From the NCBI RefSeq assembly GCF_024756235.1, contig NZ_JANUGY010000007.1, forward strand, positions 310,001-374,000: a DNA stretch of 64,000 bases, written 5' to 3'. Shown here one piece after another: positions 27,294 to 36,086 of this stretch (its first letter is position 1; the number at the start of each line of letters is the position of its first letter). Below the pieces are notes generated by a model, which was not told the origin of the DNA, did not search any database, and worked only from the letters and a program-made list of their open reading frames with translations. The stretch comes from Massilia kyonggiensis (GTDB taxonomy: Bacteria > Pseudomonadota > Gammaproteobacteria > Burkholderiales > Burkholderiaceae_D). The position numbers and the translations under genes were made by a program.

Positions 27294-27327
27294 AAAAAAA
27301 GGCGCGGACGAATCCGCGCCTTTTTTT
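27294..27327. terminator. Bidirectional intrinsic terminator between ppnN and lysS
   Basis: An 8-bp stem GGCGCGGA (27301-27308) with TCCGCGCC (27313-27320), CGAA tetraloop, seven A on the left and seven T on the right. It serves both converging genes. Confidence 0.92.
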
Positions 27328-27341
27328 GTGATGCGTGACGC

Positions 27342-28883
27342 TTAATCTTCCTTGCGCAGGTGCGGGAACAGCAGCACGTCGCGGATGTTCGGCGAGTCGG
27401 TAATGATCATCATGAGACGGTCGATGCCGATGCCGCAGCCGCCGGTCGGAGGCATGCCGTATTCCAGCGCGCGGATGTAGTCGGCGTCGTAGTACATCGC
27501 CTCCTCGTCGCCCGCCTGCTTCGCTTCGACCTGCGCCAGGAAGCGTGCCGATTGGTCTTCCGGATCGTTCAGCTCCGAGAAGCCGTTGGCGATCTCGCGG
27601 CCCACCATGAACAGTTCGAAGCGTTCCGTGATGCCTTCGCGCGTGTCCGACGCGCGCGCCAGCGGCGACACTTCGACCGGGTAGTCGATGATGAACGTCG
27701 GTTCCCACAGCTGCGCTTCGGCCGTCTCTTCGAACAGCGACAGCTGCAGCGCGCCCAGGCCCGAGATGGCGTGCGGCTTGACGCCGAACTTCGCCAGTTC
27801 CGCCTTCAGGAAATCCATGTCGTGCAGCTGTTCGTCCGTGTAGTGCGGGGCGAACTTGTTGATGGCCTGGACGATCGTCAGGCGGTGGAACGGTTTGCTC
27901 AGGTCCAGCGCGCGGCCGCCGTAGGTCAGTTCGGCCGTGCCGTGCGCGTCGATGGCGGCCTGGCGGATCACGGCTTCCGTGAAGTCCATCAGCCACTTGT
28001 AGTCGGTCCACGCGGCGTAGAACTCCATCATCGTGAATTCCGGGTTGTGTCGGATCGACACGCCCTCGTTGCGGAAGTTACGGTTGATTTCGAACACGCG
28101 GTCGAAGCCGCCCACGACGAGGCGCTTCAGGTACAGCTCCGGCGCGATGCGCAGGAACATCTGCATGTCCAGCGCGTTGTGGTGCGTGATGAACGGCTTT
28201 GCAGCGGCGCCGCCCGGGATCGGGTGCAGCATCGGCGTTTCGACTTCCATGAAGCCGTTGTCCTGCATGAAGCGGCGGATCGACGAGATCGCGGCCGTGC
28301 GCGCCTTGAACGTGCGGCGCGTCTCCTCGTTCATGATCAGGTCGACGTAGCGCTGGCGGTACTTCGTTTCCTGGTCGGCGAGGCCGTGGAACTTGTCAGG
28401 CAGCGGACGCAGCGACTTCGTGATCAGGCGCAGCGTGGTGACCTTCACCGTCAGCTCGTCGGTCTTGGTCTTGAACAGCGTGCCCACGACGCCCAGGATG
28501 TCGCCCAGGTCGTAGTGGCGCAGCGCTTCCATCGCTTCCTCGCCCGTGTTGTCGAGGGTGACGTAGATCTGGATGCGGCCGTCGGCGCGCGGGCCTGACG
28601 AATCCTGCAGGGTCGCGAACGCGGCCTTCTTGCCCGCTTCGCGCTTGAGCATCATGCGGCCGGCCAGCACGACCTGCTGCGGTTCCGCTTCCAGCTGTTC
28701 GCGGGTCCAGCCGCCGAACTGCTCGGTGAGGTCGGCCGCCTTGTGTTGCGGGACGAAGTCGTTCGGGAACGCGATGCCTCTTTCGCGGATCGCGGCCAGC
28801 TTGGCGCGGCGCTCGGCGATGATCTTGTTGTCTTCGGCCGCGAGAGTCGACGGCTCGTGTTGTTCTTGGTTCTCGGTGCTCAT
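27342..28883 (-). CDS. lysS: Lysyl-tRNA synthetase, class II
   Basis: 513 residues, normal length. The N-terminal anticodon-binding OB-fold is followed by the class II core: motif 2 with [20 protein letters not shown] and motif 3 with [11 protein letters not shown]. It charges tRNA-Lys in the cytoplasm. It is the last gene of prfB-HAD-lysS, an elaboration of the prfB-lysS pair of many proteobacteria. The ribosome site before ATG is weak. Confidence 0.98.
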   Translation of the reverse strand: MSTENQEQHEPSTLAAEDNKIIAERRAKLAAIRERGIAFPNDFVPQHKAADLTEQFGGWTREQLEAEPQQVVLAGRMMLKREAGKKAAFATLQDSSGPRADGRIQIYVTLDNTGEEAMEALRHYDLGDILGVVGTLFKTKTDELTVKVTTLRLITKSLRPLPDKFHGLADQETKYRQRYVDLIMNEETRRTFKARTAAISSIRRFMQDNGFMEVETPMLHPIPGGAAAKPFITHHNALDMQMFLRIAPELYLKRLVVGGFDRVFEINRNFRNEGVSIRHNPEFTMMEFYAAWTDYKWLMDFTEAVIRQAAIDAHGTAELTYGGRALDLSKPFHRLTIVQAINKFAPHYTDEQLHDMDFLKAELAKFGVKPHAISGLGALQLSLFEETAEAQLWEPTFIIDYPVEVSPLARASDTREGITERFELFMVGREIANGFSELNDPEDQSARFLAQVEAKQAGDEEAMYYDADYIRALEYGMPPTGGCGIGIDRLMMIITDSPNIRDVLLFPHLRKED

Positions 28884-28907
28884 GTCAGTATCGGTCTAGT
28901 TTGGAAT

Positions 28908-29561
28908 TCAGGGAGTGCCGAGCAGATCGCCGACGTTCAGGTCTTCGTAGTGTTCGACGATGCGCACGACGTTGTCGAATTCGCGGAAGGCCTCGGCGGG
29001 CAGGGTGGTCGTGATGACGACGGCCTTCATGCCTGCGCGCCGCGCCGCTTCCACGCCCATCGGCGCGTCTTCGAACACGATGCAGTCGCGCGGGTCGACG
29101 CTCAGCTTCTCGGCCGCTTTCAGGAAGACGTCCGGATGCGGCTTGCCGCGCGCGACGTCGGCCGCGCCGACGACGGTGTCGAAATGGCGGCGCAGGTCCA
29201 GCTCGTCGAGCGTGAAGACGATGTTCGCGGGCGGGGCGGATGTCGCCACCGCCAGTTTTACGCCTTGCGCGCGCGCGGCCGTCACGAAGTCCTCGAAGCC
29301 CTGGATCGCGCTGCGGTGCGGGCCGTACATCTCGCGGTAGAGCTCATCTTTTTCGTGCGCCAGCACGGCGATCTCGTCGTCCGAAATCTCCGGGCCGAGG
29401 CGTTCGCGCAGGATCTCGCGGCCCTGCGCGCCCGCCGTCTCGCGGAAGAACGCGTCGGCGTCGTACGTCTTGCCGTGGCGCTCGAAGAACGCCAGCCAGG
29501 AATCCGTGTGGAACGCCATGTTGTCGACGATGGTGCCGTCCATGTCGAAGATGAAGGCCAT
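28908..29561 (-). CDS. HAD-superfamily phosphatase (beta-phosphoglucomutase-like)
   Basis: 217 residues with nucleophile motif D6-M-D8-G-T, a helical cap (residues about 15-80), motif II VAVATSAP, and motifs III/IV in GKPHPDVFLKAAE and VFEDAPMGVEAARRAG. This is the pattern of subfamily IA HAD phosphatases of the phosphoglycolate phosphatase/beta-phosphoglucomutase group. Substrate unknown. It is inserted between prfB (4 bases upstream) and lysS (24 bases downstream), so it is cotranscribed with translation genes. Confidence 0.9.
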   Translation of the reverse strand: MAFIFDMDGTIVDNMAFHTDSWLAFFERHGKTYDADAFFRETAGAQGREILRERLGPEISDDEIAVLAHEKDELYREMYGPHRSAIQGFEDFVTAARAQGVKLAVATSAPPANIVFTLDELDLRRHFDTVVGAADVARGKPHPDVFLKAAEKLSVDPRDCIVFEDAPMGVEAARRAGMKAVVITTTLPAEAFREFDNVVRIVEHYEDLNVGDLLGTP

Positions 29562-29565
29562 CGGC

Positions 29566-30670
29566 TTATACCCCTTGCTTCAGCGAAGCGGAGATGAAGT
29601 CGTCGAGGTCGCCGTCCAGCACGTTCTTCGTGTTGCCCGTCTCGAAGCCGGTACGCAAGTCCTTGATGCGCGACTGGTCGAGGACGTACGAACGGATCTG
29701 GTGGCCCCAGCCCACGTCGGTCTTCGAATCTTCCAGCTTCTGCTGCTCGGCCATGCGCTTGCGCAGTTCCAGCTCGAACAGCTTGGCGCGCAGCATGTCG
29801 AAGGCCTCGGCCTTGTTGCGGTGCTGCGAGCGGTCGTTCTGGCACTGCACGACGATGCCCGACGGCGCGTGCGTCAGGCGCACCGCGGAGTCGGTCTTGT
29901 TGATGTGCTGGCCGCCGGCGCCGGATGCGCGGTACGTGTCGATGCGGACGTCGGCCGGGTTGATCTCGATTTCGATCGATTCGTCGACTTCCGGGTACAC
30001 GAAGATCGACGAGAACGACGTGTGGCGGCCGTTGGCCGAGTCGAACGGCGACTTGCGCACGAGGCGGTGCACGCCCGTTTCGGTGCGCAGGTGGCCGTAG
30101 GCGTATTCGCCCTCGACCTTGATGGTCGCGGTCTTGATGCCGGCGACCTCGCCCTCGGACAATTCCATCACCTCGGCCTTGAAGCCCTTGCGCTCGCAAT
30201 AGCGCAGGTACTGGCGCATCAGCATCGACGCCCAGTCCTGGGCCTCGGTGCCGCCGGCGCCGGCCTGGATGTCGATGAAGCAGCTGGCGTGGTCCATCGG
30301 GTTGCTGAACATGCGACGGAATTCCATCGCTTCGATGACCTTCTTGATCTCTTCGGCATCGCCTTCGACCGATTCGATCGTGGCGTCGTCGCCTTCCTCG
30401 CGTGCCATCTCGAACAGGTCGGCCGCGTCCGTCAGGTCGGCGCGCGCCTTTTCCAGCGTGAGGACGACGCCTTCCAGCGCCTTCTTCTCGCGGCCCATGT
30501 CCTGGGCGCGTTTCTGGTCGTTCCAGATGGCGGGGTCTTCCAGTTCCTGGTTGACCTGCTCTAACTTCTCCGCTTTGCGGTCGAAGTCAAAGATACCTCC
30601 GAAGTTCGGCTTCACGGCTGGTCAGGTCGTTCAGCAGGGAGGAGAGGGCATTGATGCGTTCAGCTTCCAT
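29566..30670 (-). CDS. prfB: Peptide chain release factor 2 (programmed +1 frameshift)
   Basis: RF2 releases the peptide at UGA and UAA stops. The frame opens at ATG 30670 with 27 codons ([15 protein letters not shown] onward), meets an in-frame TGA at 30589-30587, and continues in the +1 frame from GAC at 30588, giving a 367-residue product. The stop-codon recognition motif SPF is present in [10 protein letters not shown], and the catalytic GGQ is G252-G253-Q254, matching the usual RF2 position. A 349-residue uninterrupted frame starting lower down is not the real start. First gene of the prfB-HAD-lysS operon. Confidence 0.97.
30586..30600 (-). promoter_or_regulatory. RF2 autoregulatory frameshift site
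   Basis: On the minus strand an internal Shine-Dalgarno-like GGAGG (30600-30596) is followed by TAT, the slippery CTT, the stop TGA and C. This is the canonical prfB site: when RF2 is scarce the ribosome slips +1 from CTT to TTT and makes full-length RF2; when RF2 is abundant the TGA terminates the chain. Confidence 0.97.
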
Positions 30671-30708
30671 GGTCTGTGGCAATATTATGTGGTTGAATCG
30701 AACCGGAG

Positions 30709-30714
30709 ATTATA
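30709..30714 (-). promoter_or_regulatory. Candidate -10 element for prfB
   Basis: A perfect TATAAT on the minus strand at 30714-30709 lies about 39 bases before the prfB ATG. The -35 region is weak. It sits in the 77-base gap to the divergent cpdB gene. Confidence 0.45.
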
Positions 30715-30747
30715 CCTTAGTGCGCGCATGCTTTATGATGCGAGCCC

Positions 30748-32757
30748 ATGACGCACCACCTTTCCCATCTGTTCCGCCTGATGCCGCTCGCGGCCATGGT
30801 CTCCGCCGCCACGGCCGCGCCGGTGCAGGACGGCACCCGCGCCACGCTCGCGATCCTGGAGACCACCGACCTGCACGCGAACGTCGTCGGTTACGATTAT
30901 TTCAAGCTGGCGGCCGACCCGTCGCTGGGCCTGGACCGCACGGCGACGCTGATCGCGCAGGCCCGGCGCGATTTCCCGAATACTTTATTGTTCGATAACG
31001 GCGACACGATCCAGGGCAGCGCGCTGGGCGATTATCAGGCCGTCGTCGCGCCCGTGAAATGCGGCGAACGGCTGGGCATCCACAAGGTGATGAAAAGGCT
31101 CGGTTATGACGGCGGCGGCGTCGGCAACCACGATTTCAACTATGGTCTCGGCTTTCTCGGCCAGGTGACGGGCAACCGGTTCGACGTGCCCGGCGTCGCG
31201 CGCCCGAAGAAGCCCTGCGCCGGTCCCGGCTTCCCGATCGTGCTGGCCAACGTCGTCAGCGTCAGGACGCACAAGCCCCTGTTCGCGCCGTACCGCATCA
31301 TCGACAAGCGCGTGCATGCCGTGGACGCCGCCGGCAACCCCGTCGAGGCGACGGTCAAGGTGGGCATCATCGGTTTTACGACGCCCACGATCCTGTCGTG
31401 GGACAAGCGCTGGCTCGAGGGCCGCGTCACCACGGAAGGCGTGGTCGAGACGGCCCGGCGCTACATCCCCGAAATGCGCAGGAAAGGTGCCGACGTGATC
31501 GTCGCGATCTCGCACGGCGGCCTCGATGCGAGCCCGTATTCGCCCACGATGGAAAACGGGAACTACTATCTGGCGCAGGTGCCCGGCATCGACGCGCTGT
31601 TGCTGGGCCACGCGCACCAGCAGTTCCCGAACCCCACGAGTACGGTGGCGCAATTCAACCTGCCCAATGTCGACAAGGCCCGCGGCACCGTGTTCGGCGT
31701 GCCGACCGTGATGGCGAGCCTGTGGGGCAAGAACCTGGGCGTGATCCGTTTCGACCTGCGCCATGACGGCAAAGGGTGGACGATCGTCCGCGACCAGACC
31801 GTCGTCGAGACGCGCGCCACGCAGCAGGCCGATAAATCGTACGTGGCGGCCGACCCGGCGGTGCTGGATCTCGTGCGCGCCGAGCACGAGGCGACGATCC
31901 GCTACGTGAAAACGCCCGTCGGCAGCACGGACTTCCGGATGTCGACGTATTTCGCCGACGTGGGCGATCCGTCCGCCATCCAGGCCGTCAACGCCGCGCA
32001 GGCGGATTACGTGCGCGCTTACGTGAAGGCCAATCTGCCGCAGTATGCGGATGTGCCGGTGCTGTCGGTGTCGGCCGCGTTCAAGGCCGGCGCGGCGGGG
32101 TCGGGCGATTACACGGACGTGGCAGCCGGCAGCCTTGCGCTGAACAATGCGGCCGACCTGTACCTGTATCCCAATTCGCTGTATGCCGTGAAGGTCGATG
32201 GCGCGGCGCTGAAGGCGTGGCTGGAAAAGGCGGCGAACCGCTTCAACACCATCGACCCGGCGCGCACCGAGCCGCAGGAACTCGTGAACACGGGCTTCCC
32301 CAGCTATAACTTCGACACGGTCACGGACCCCGGACTCCAGTACGAGATCGACGTGACGCGCCCGCCCGGCCAGCGCATCCGCAATCTCACGTGGCAGGGC
32401 AAGCCGGTGGCGAGCGACCAGGCATTCCTCGTCGCGACCAATAACTACCGCGCGAGCGGCGGCGGGAACTTCCCCGGCCTGGACGGCAGCAAGACGGTGA
32501 TCGCGTCGCCCGACACGAACCGCGACGTGCTGATCGCCTGGATCCGTACGCACAGGCGGCTCACGCGGGCGGCCGACGGCGCCGCGCGCAGCTGGCGCTT
32601 CACGCCTGTGACGACGGCGGGACCGATCGTGTTCCACGCGCCGCCGGGCAAGCTGGAACTGGCGCGCGCGGCGGGACTCCACAATGTCACGGAACTGCGG
32701 GCGGACGACGGCCAGGGCAGAGGGTTTGCGCTGTACGCGGTCGACCTGTCGAAATGA
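30748..32757 (+). CDS. cpdB: 2',3'-cyclic-nucleotide 2'-phosphodiesterase/3'-nucleotidase CpdB
   Basis: A 669-residue periplasmic enzyme that opens 2',3'-cyclic nucleotides and dephosphorylates 3'-nucleotides. It has a signal peptide (LMPLAAMVSAATAAP), a metallophosphatase domain with metal-ligand motifs TTDLHANV, FDNGDTIQG, GNHDFNYG and ISHGGLD, LLGHAHQ, and a C-terminal 5'-nucleotidase domain (YLYPNSLYAVKVDGAALKAW, ATNNYRASGGGNFPG). The following gene starts on its stop codon (ATGA). Confidence 0.95.
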   Translation: MTHHLSHLFRLMPLAAMVSAATAAPVQDGTRATLAILETTDLHANVVGYDYFKLAADPSLGLDRTATLIAQARRDFPNTLLFDNGDTIQGSALGDYQAVVAPVKCGERLGIHKVMKRLGYDGGGVGNHDFNYGLGFLGQVTGNRFDVPGVARPKKPCAGPGFPIVLANVVSVRTHKPLFAPYRIIDKRVHAVDAAGNPVEATVKVGIIGFTTPTILSWDKRWLEGRVTTEGVVETARRYIPEMRRKGADVIVAISHGGLDASPYSPTMENGNYYLAQVPGIDALLLGHAHQQFPNPTSTVAQFNLPNVDKARGTVFGVPTVMASLWGKNLGVIRFDLRHDGKGWTIVRDQTVVETRATQQADKSYVAADPAVLDLVRAEHEATIRYVKTPVGSTDFRMSTYFADVGDPSAIQAVNAAQADYVRAYVKANLPQYADVPVLSVSAAFKAGAAGSGDYTDVAAGSLALNNAADLYLYPNSLYAVKVDGAALKAWLEKAANRFNTIDPARTEPQELVNTGFPSYNFDTVTDPGLQYEIDVTRPPGQRIRNLTWQGKPVASDQAFLVATNNYRASGGGNFPGLDGSKTVIASPDTNRDVLIAWIRTHRRLTRAADGAARSWRFTPVTTAGPIVFHAPPGKLELARAAGLHNVTELRADDGQGRGFALYAVDLSK

Positions 32758-33086
32758 AGAGATGGATCGCGGCCATGCTGCTCGCCGCGCTGGCGTTGCC
32801 GGCGTTGGCAGATGCAAACGCCGCGCGGCGTCGCCTGCAACAACGGGCGGAAGGCGGCGAGCCGGCCGCGATGTTCCTGCTGGCGCACATGCTGGCGGAC
32901 GGGGAAGGCGGGCCGCCCGATGCGGCCGGCGCGCGCGCGTGGCTGGAGCGGGCGGCGGCGCTAGAGTATCCGGAAGCGTTGCAGGAACTGGCGTTGAACG
33001 AGCCGGACCCGGAGCGGGCCGAGGCGCTCATGCGCGCGGCCGCGCACGCGCTGGCCCACCGCGCGCACGCGGCGGACCGACATTGA
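32754..33086 (+). CDS. Secreted Sel1-repeat-like small protein
   Basis: 110 residues with a signal peptide (MKRWIAAMLLAALALPALAD) and one to two Sel1-type helical repeats (GEPAAMFLLAHMLADGEGG, then AGARAWLERAAALEYPEALQ), a fold used for protein contacts. ATG overlaps the cpdB stop by 4 bases, so it is translationally coupled to cpdB; whether it acts with CpdB is unknown. Its stop abuts the stop of the next gene on the other strand through a TGATCA junction. Confidence 0.8.
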   Translation: MKRWIAAMLLAALALPALADANAARRRLQQRAEGGEPAAMFLLAHMLADGEGGPPDAAGARAWLERAAALEYPEALQELALNEPDPERAEALMRAAAHALAHRAHAADRH

Positions 33087-33830
33087 TCAGTTGCGGGTAT
33101 TGCGGCCCGTGGCCTGGATCTCGTTCGAGGCGATCTCGGCCAGGTCGATGAGGCCTTGCACTTCGGCCGCGCGCAGGCGGCGCGGTTCGCGGTCGATCAC
33201 GCACAGCGTGCCGAGCGGCTGGCCGGACTTGTCGCGCAGCGGCACGCCGGCATAGAACCGGATATGCGGCTCCTGCAGCACGAGGGGATTCGAGCGGAAG
33301 CGCTCGTCTTCCATCGCGTCTTCGACGACGAACAACTCGTTTTTCAGGATCGCGTGCGAGCAGAATGCCCAGTCGCGCGGCGTCTCGCGGGCGGCCAGGC
33401 CGACGCGCGCCTTGAACCACTGGCGGGTCGACGTCAGCAGGGAGATGAGGGCGATCGGCGAGCCGGTCACCATCGAAGCGAGGCGCACCAGGCGGTCGAA
33501 GCGGGCTTCCTCGTCGGTGTCGACGAGGCCGGTAGCGGCGAGCGCGGCCAGGCGCGAACGTTCGTTGACGCCGACGGGGTAGCCGGGCTGCGGCGCCGGC
33601 TGGTATTCCTTGTCCGTGCTGGGATTCGGGGTCGAACGGCCCTGGTCGTCGCCATGCATCAGGCCCTGCACGAGGGACAGGCGTGTGCGGCGGTGACCGC
33701 CCGGCGTCTTCCACGATTCGATCGCGCCGCTTTCCATCCAGATCTGCACGGTGCTCGTCGCCACGCCGAGCAGGCGCGCGACTTCGCTCGTGGTCAGGAT
33801 CGGGTCATCTTCTTGTAAGTTGCTTTGCAT
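33087..33830 (-). CDS. HTH (excisionase/MerR-like) - GAF domain regulator
   Basis: 247 residues. The N-terminal 60 are a helix-turn-helix of the excisionase/MerR-like HTH_17 type (LTTSEVARLLGVATSTVQIW, then ESWKTPGGHRRTR), followed by a disordered linker and a GAF domain (about residues 85-240) with FDRLVRLAS, DWAFCSHAI, FYAGVPLRDKSGQPLGTLCV and DREPR. GAF domains of this kind sense small ligands. MQSNLQ was chosen as start because GAGGA lies 5 bases upstream. Target genes are not evident. Confidence 0.85.
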   Translation of the reverse strand: MQSNLQEDDPILTTSEVARLLGVATSTVQIWMESGAIESWKTPGGHRRTRLSLVQGLMHGDDQGRSTPNPSTDKEYQPAPQPGYPVGVNERSRLAALAATGLVDTDEEARFDRLVRLASMVTGSPIALISLLTSTRQWFKARVGLAARETPRDWAFCSHAILKNELFVVEDAMEDERFRSNPLVLQEPHIRFYAGVPLRDKSGQPLGTLCVIDREPRRLRAAEVQGLIDLAEIASNEIQATGRNTRN

Positions 33831-33929
33831 AAACTTCCTCACTTCACGCCAGTATAGCGGATTCGGAGGGCTCACATTTCTTAAAAACTAGTTGCCGCAC
33901 GGTAATGTGTTTGCTAGCCAACACTTTGG

Positions 33930-34250
33930 TTAGTGTACGGCGTGTTTCTCGGGCTGCACGAGGACGAACGGGCTCACGACGGAAGCCCACAGGCGGGTGT
34001 CGGCCGCCTGCCAGGTCCGGGCCTGCACGTCGGACACCTTGGCAACCTTGCCTTCGTTCATCCAGCGGTTGATGGCATCCTTGTCATCATGGGCGATGCG
34101 CAGGGCGACCTCGACGAGGTCCAGTTCCTCGCTCACGTACACGACGGATCCGTGGGCGAAATGGCGTTCGAGTTCCGACCAGTGCACGCGGGCAGTCTCG
34201 CTGTTGATCTTGTCGTGCAGTTCGGTGTCTTTGAGCGGATCGGTTTTCAT
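33930..34250 (-). CDS. DUF2288 domain-containing protein
   Basis: 106 residues of the DUF2288 family, recognised from ARVHWSELERHFAHGSVVYV, LDLVEVALRIAHDDK, and the ending LWASVVSPFVLVQPEKH. The family is small, cytosolic and uncharacterised. It begins 13 bases after the RES toxin stop and may be cotranscribed with the toxin-antitoxin pair; DUF2288 genes are also found alone, so a link is only positional. Confidence 0.8.
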   Translation of the reverse strand: MKTDPLKDTELHDKINSETARVHWSELERHFAHGSVVYVSEELDLVEVALRIAHDDKDAINRWMNEGKVAKVSDVQARTWQAADTRLWASVVSPFVLVQPEKHAVH

Positions 34251-34263
34251 GGTGGTGTCTGGT

Positions 34264-34947
34264 TCAGAGGGGTTCGATGGCCGGAAGCGGCGAACCCGCC
34301 CATGTTAACCGATATGCATGGCCCTTGCGGACATTGCCGACCAGTGCGGGGCGGAAGCACGCGAGATTCGTGCCCCCGGGCCGGCGCACGCTTGGGTAGA
34401 TGACGCCCATCGAGCCCGCTTCCAGCAGCTCCGCCGCCAGCGCCTGCGACGCGACGTAGCTGTCGGCGGCCAGGCAGTCGTCCCACGCGTCGGCGCCGCG
34501 CAGGTCGTGGAAGCTCGCGCTGAAGTCGGCCAGCAGGGCCTGGTAATTCACGCTGTCGTCGAAACGGCCGATCTCCTGGTACTCGACCGCCTTGTGGAAC
34601 GCGACTTCGGCCAGCGCCGTCTCGACCTCGAATGCGCAATACCATGCGCCCCGGTCGCCGTCGTTGAAGCGGCTGCCTTCCGGGCGCGCATACGTGTAGG
34701 CCGCGTTGATGATGCGGAAGTTCGGCACGCCGAACACGAGTTCGTCGACGCCGATGCCGGGCAGCAGGCCCGATTCGCCGCGCAGGCGGTCGTTGGTGGC
34801 GTTGTCGAGGTCGAACAGGTCGCGCAGCATGCCATCGTCATCGGCCAGCGGGGCCAGCACGGAGTCTTCCAGGTCGGCAAAGCGCGACGGAATCAGGCGG
34901 CATGTATCGAACTGCCGCAGCGCGGTCAGGCGGGGGATGAGTTTCAC
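34264..34947 (-). CDS. RES-domain toxin of an Xre-RES toxin-antitoxin system
   Basis: 227 residues. RES toxins break down NAD+ by phosphorolysis or ADP-ribosyltransferase-like chemistry. The three name-giving residues are visible as R93 in GSRFND, E114 in TALAEVAFH and S186 in IYPSVR, along with the typical SQALAAELLEAGSMGVIYPS. It starts with GTG at 34947 immediately after the antitoxin TGA, so it is coupled to antitoxin translation. No frameshift or lost catalytic residue, so probably active. Confidence 0.9.
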   Translation of the reverse strand: MKLIPRLTALRQFDTCRLIPSRFADLEDSVLAPLADDDGMLRDLFDLDNATNDRLRGESGLLPGIGVDELVFGVPNFRIINAAYTYARPEGSRFNDGDRGAWYCAFEVETALAEVAFHKAVEYQEIGRFDDSVNYQALLADFSASFHDLRGADAWDDCLAADSYVASQALAAELLEAGSMGVIYPSVRRPGGTNLACFRPALVGNVRKGHAYRLTWAGSPLPAIEPL

Positions 34948-35385
34948 TCACAGCCCTCCGCGGCGGGCGTCGAGCAGGCGGCGCACGGTCTGCATCGCCA
35001 GCAGGCCGCCGCCCAGCATGTAGGCCAGCGGCGTGCGTCCGTTGAAGATGGGATTGGTGTTGGGGAGGTGGATCCATTCGTCGGCGAGCTTGTCGCCGTA
35101 CAGGATGTGCAGGGCTTTGTAGATGCCGAGCAGGTAGGAGATGCGGGTGATGCGGTCGACTTCGAGCACCCGCGCGGGGTGCTTCTTCCATTCGTAGAAC
35201 GAGGACGACGACAGGCCGCCGAGCAGCTCGCGCGCATCCTCGTCGCGGATCTGCCAGGCGCCGGCCAGGCGGAAGAATCCTTTCAGGGCCGATTCCGACA
35301 GCCGTTCGCGCTCGGAACGCGCGGACAAATCGATGAGTACCGCCGGCTCGAACCGGCTCTTGGGGTAGGCGTAAGCGAAGCTCAT
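34948..35385 (-). CDS. Xre/MbcA/ParS-type antitoxin (DUF2384)
   Basis: 145 residues. The N-terminal part is the Xre-like HTH region (RLAGAWQIRDEDARELLGGL, then SSSSFYEWKK) and the C-terminal part is the DUF2384 toxin-binding domain (ITRISYLLGIYKALHILYGD, LPNTNPIFNGRTPLAYMLGG). It neutralises the RES toxin and in known pairs represses its own promoter. GGAG lies 8 bases before ATG. Upstream is a good sigma-70 promoter containing an inverted repeat. Confidence 0.92.
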   Translation of the reverse strand: MSFAYAYPKSRFEPAVLIDLSARSERERLSESALKGFFRLAGAWQIRDEDARELLGGLSSSSFYEWKKHPARVLEVDRITRISYLLGIYKALHILYGDKLADEWIHLPNTNPIFNGRTPLAYMLGGGLLAMQTVRRLLDARRGGL

Positions 35386-35409
35386 GAGGAATTCTCCGGT
35401 TATGGACTA

Positions 35410-35438
35410 TATATACTCCGCTTTCGGATATCGTGCAA
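35410..35438 (-). promoter_or_regulatory. Promoter/operator of the Xre-RES operon
   Basis: Minus-strand -35 TTGCAC (35438-35433), 17-base spacer, -10 TATATA (35415-35410). The spacer holds the inverted repeat TCCG-AAAG-CGGA flanked by AT pairs, a likely antitoxin operator between the two promoter boxes. The leader to the antitoxin ATG is about 18 bases. Confidence 0.65.
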
Positions 35439-35523
35439 GCGTCTTGTACAAACTGTATCGCCGTGCCAGAATGCAAGGCTTATCAAATCATCATCCTTGC
35501 AAACGACGATAAAGGGGGGCGCG

Positions 35524-35985
35524 ATGCGTCTGCTGTCGATTGGGGTCATGTGCATCAGCATGCTGATGCTGGCTATGGCGAGCGCGGCGCGGCCGTCGCA
35601 CGACGAGCTGAAAAAACAGGTCGCGGACGCCGAGCGTGCGTTCGCCGCGACGATGAAGGCGCGCGACCACGCCGCGTTCACATCCTTCCTGGCCGACGAG
35701 GCCATCTTCTTTTCCGGCCCGACCCCGCTGCGCGGGCGCGAGAGCGTCGCCAATGCGTGGCGCAAGTATTACGAAGGCGAACGCGCACCGTTCTCGTGGG
35801 AGCCAGAGCAGGTGGAAGTCGTGGATTCCGGTACGCTGGCCTATAGCGGCGGACCCGTCTACGACCCGAGCGGCAAAGTCGTCGGGCGCTTCAATTCGAT
35901 CTGGCGGCTGGAAGCGCCGGGACGGTGGAAGATCGTGTTCGACCGGGGCGAGGCGCCGCCTTGCAACTGCGGCAAGAAAGACTAG
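35524..35985 (+). CDS. Secreted NTF2-like (DUF4440) protein
   Basis: 153 residues with a signal peptide (MRLLSIGVMCISMLMLAMAS, then AARP) and a SnoaL/NTF2-like domain of the DUF4440 type: ADAERAFAATMKARDHAAF, FLADEAIFFSG, RGRESVANAWRKYYEG, SIWRLEAPGRWKIVFDRG. The C-terminal CNCGKKD has two close cysteines. The fold often forms small ligand- or lactone-binding pockets; no function can be given. AAAGGGGGG precedes the ATG. It is divergent from the Xre-RES operon and 101 bases before a polysaccharide lyase with its own promoter. Confidence 0.85.
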   Translation: MRLLSIGVMCISMLMLAMASAARPSHDELKKQVADAERAFAATMKARDHAAFTSFLADEAIFFSGPTPLRGRESVANAWRKYYEGERAPFSWEPEQVEVVDSGTLAYSGGPVYDPSGKVVGRFNSIWRLEAPGRWKIVFDRGEAPPCNCGKKD

Positions 35986-36024
35986 GCGGCCCGCTCAACA
36001 TTGTGACTGCTTGCCTGGACCGAA

Positions 36025-36053
36025 TTGACACTCTCCAGGCCAATCCAGATACT
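36025..36053 (+). promoter_or_regulatory. Promoter of the rhamnogalacturonan lyase gene
   Basis: A perfect -35 TTGACA (36025-36030), 17-base spacer and -10 GATACT (36048-36053). Transcription would start near 36060, about 27 bases before the ATG. Confidence 0.6.
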
Positions 36054-36086
36054 CGAACGCCCAACAACGACGAGCAGGCTGGAGAC

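Noticed and set aside
30587-30589. Possible disabling stop or sequencing error in prfB
   Set aside because: The stop lies in the canonical GGAGG-TAT-CTT-TGA-C context of RF2 genes and is a programmed frameshift.
33914-33933. Hairpin CTAGCCAA/TTGGTTAG as a terminator
   Set aside because: Only 8 bp with a G-U pair, no U-run, and it overlaps the DUF2288 stop; on the minus strand, the one that would matter, it has a mismatch.
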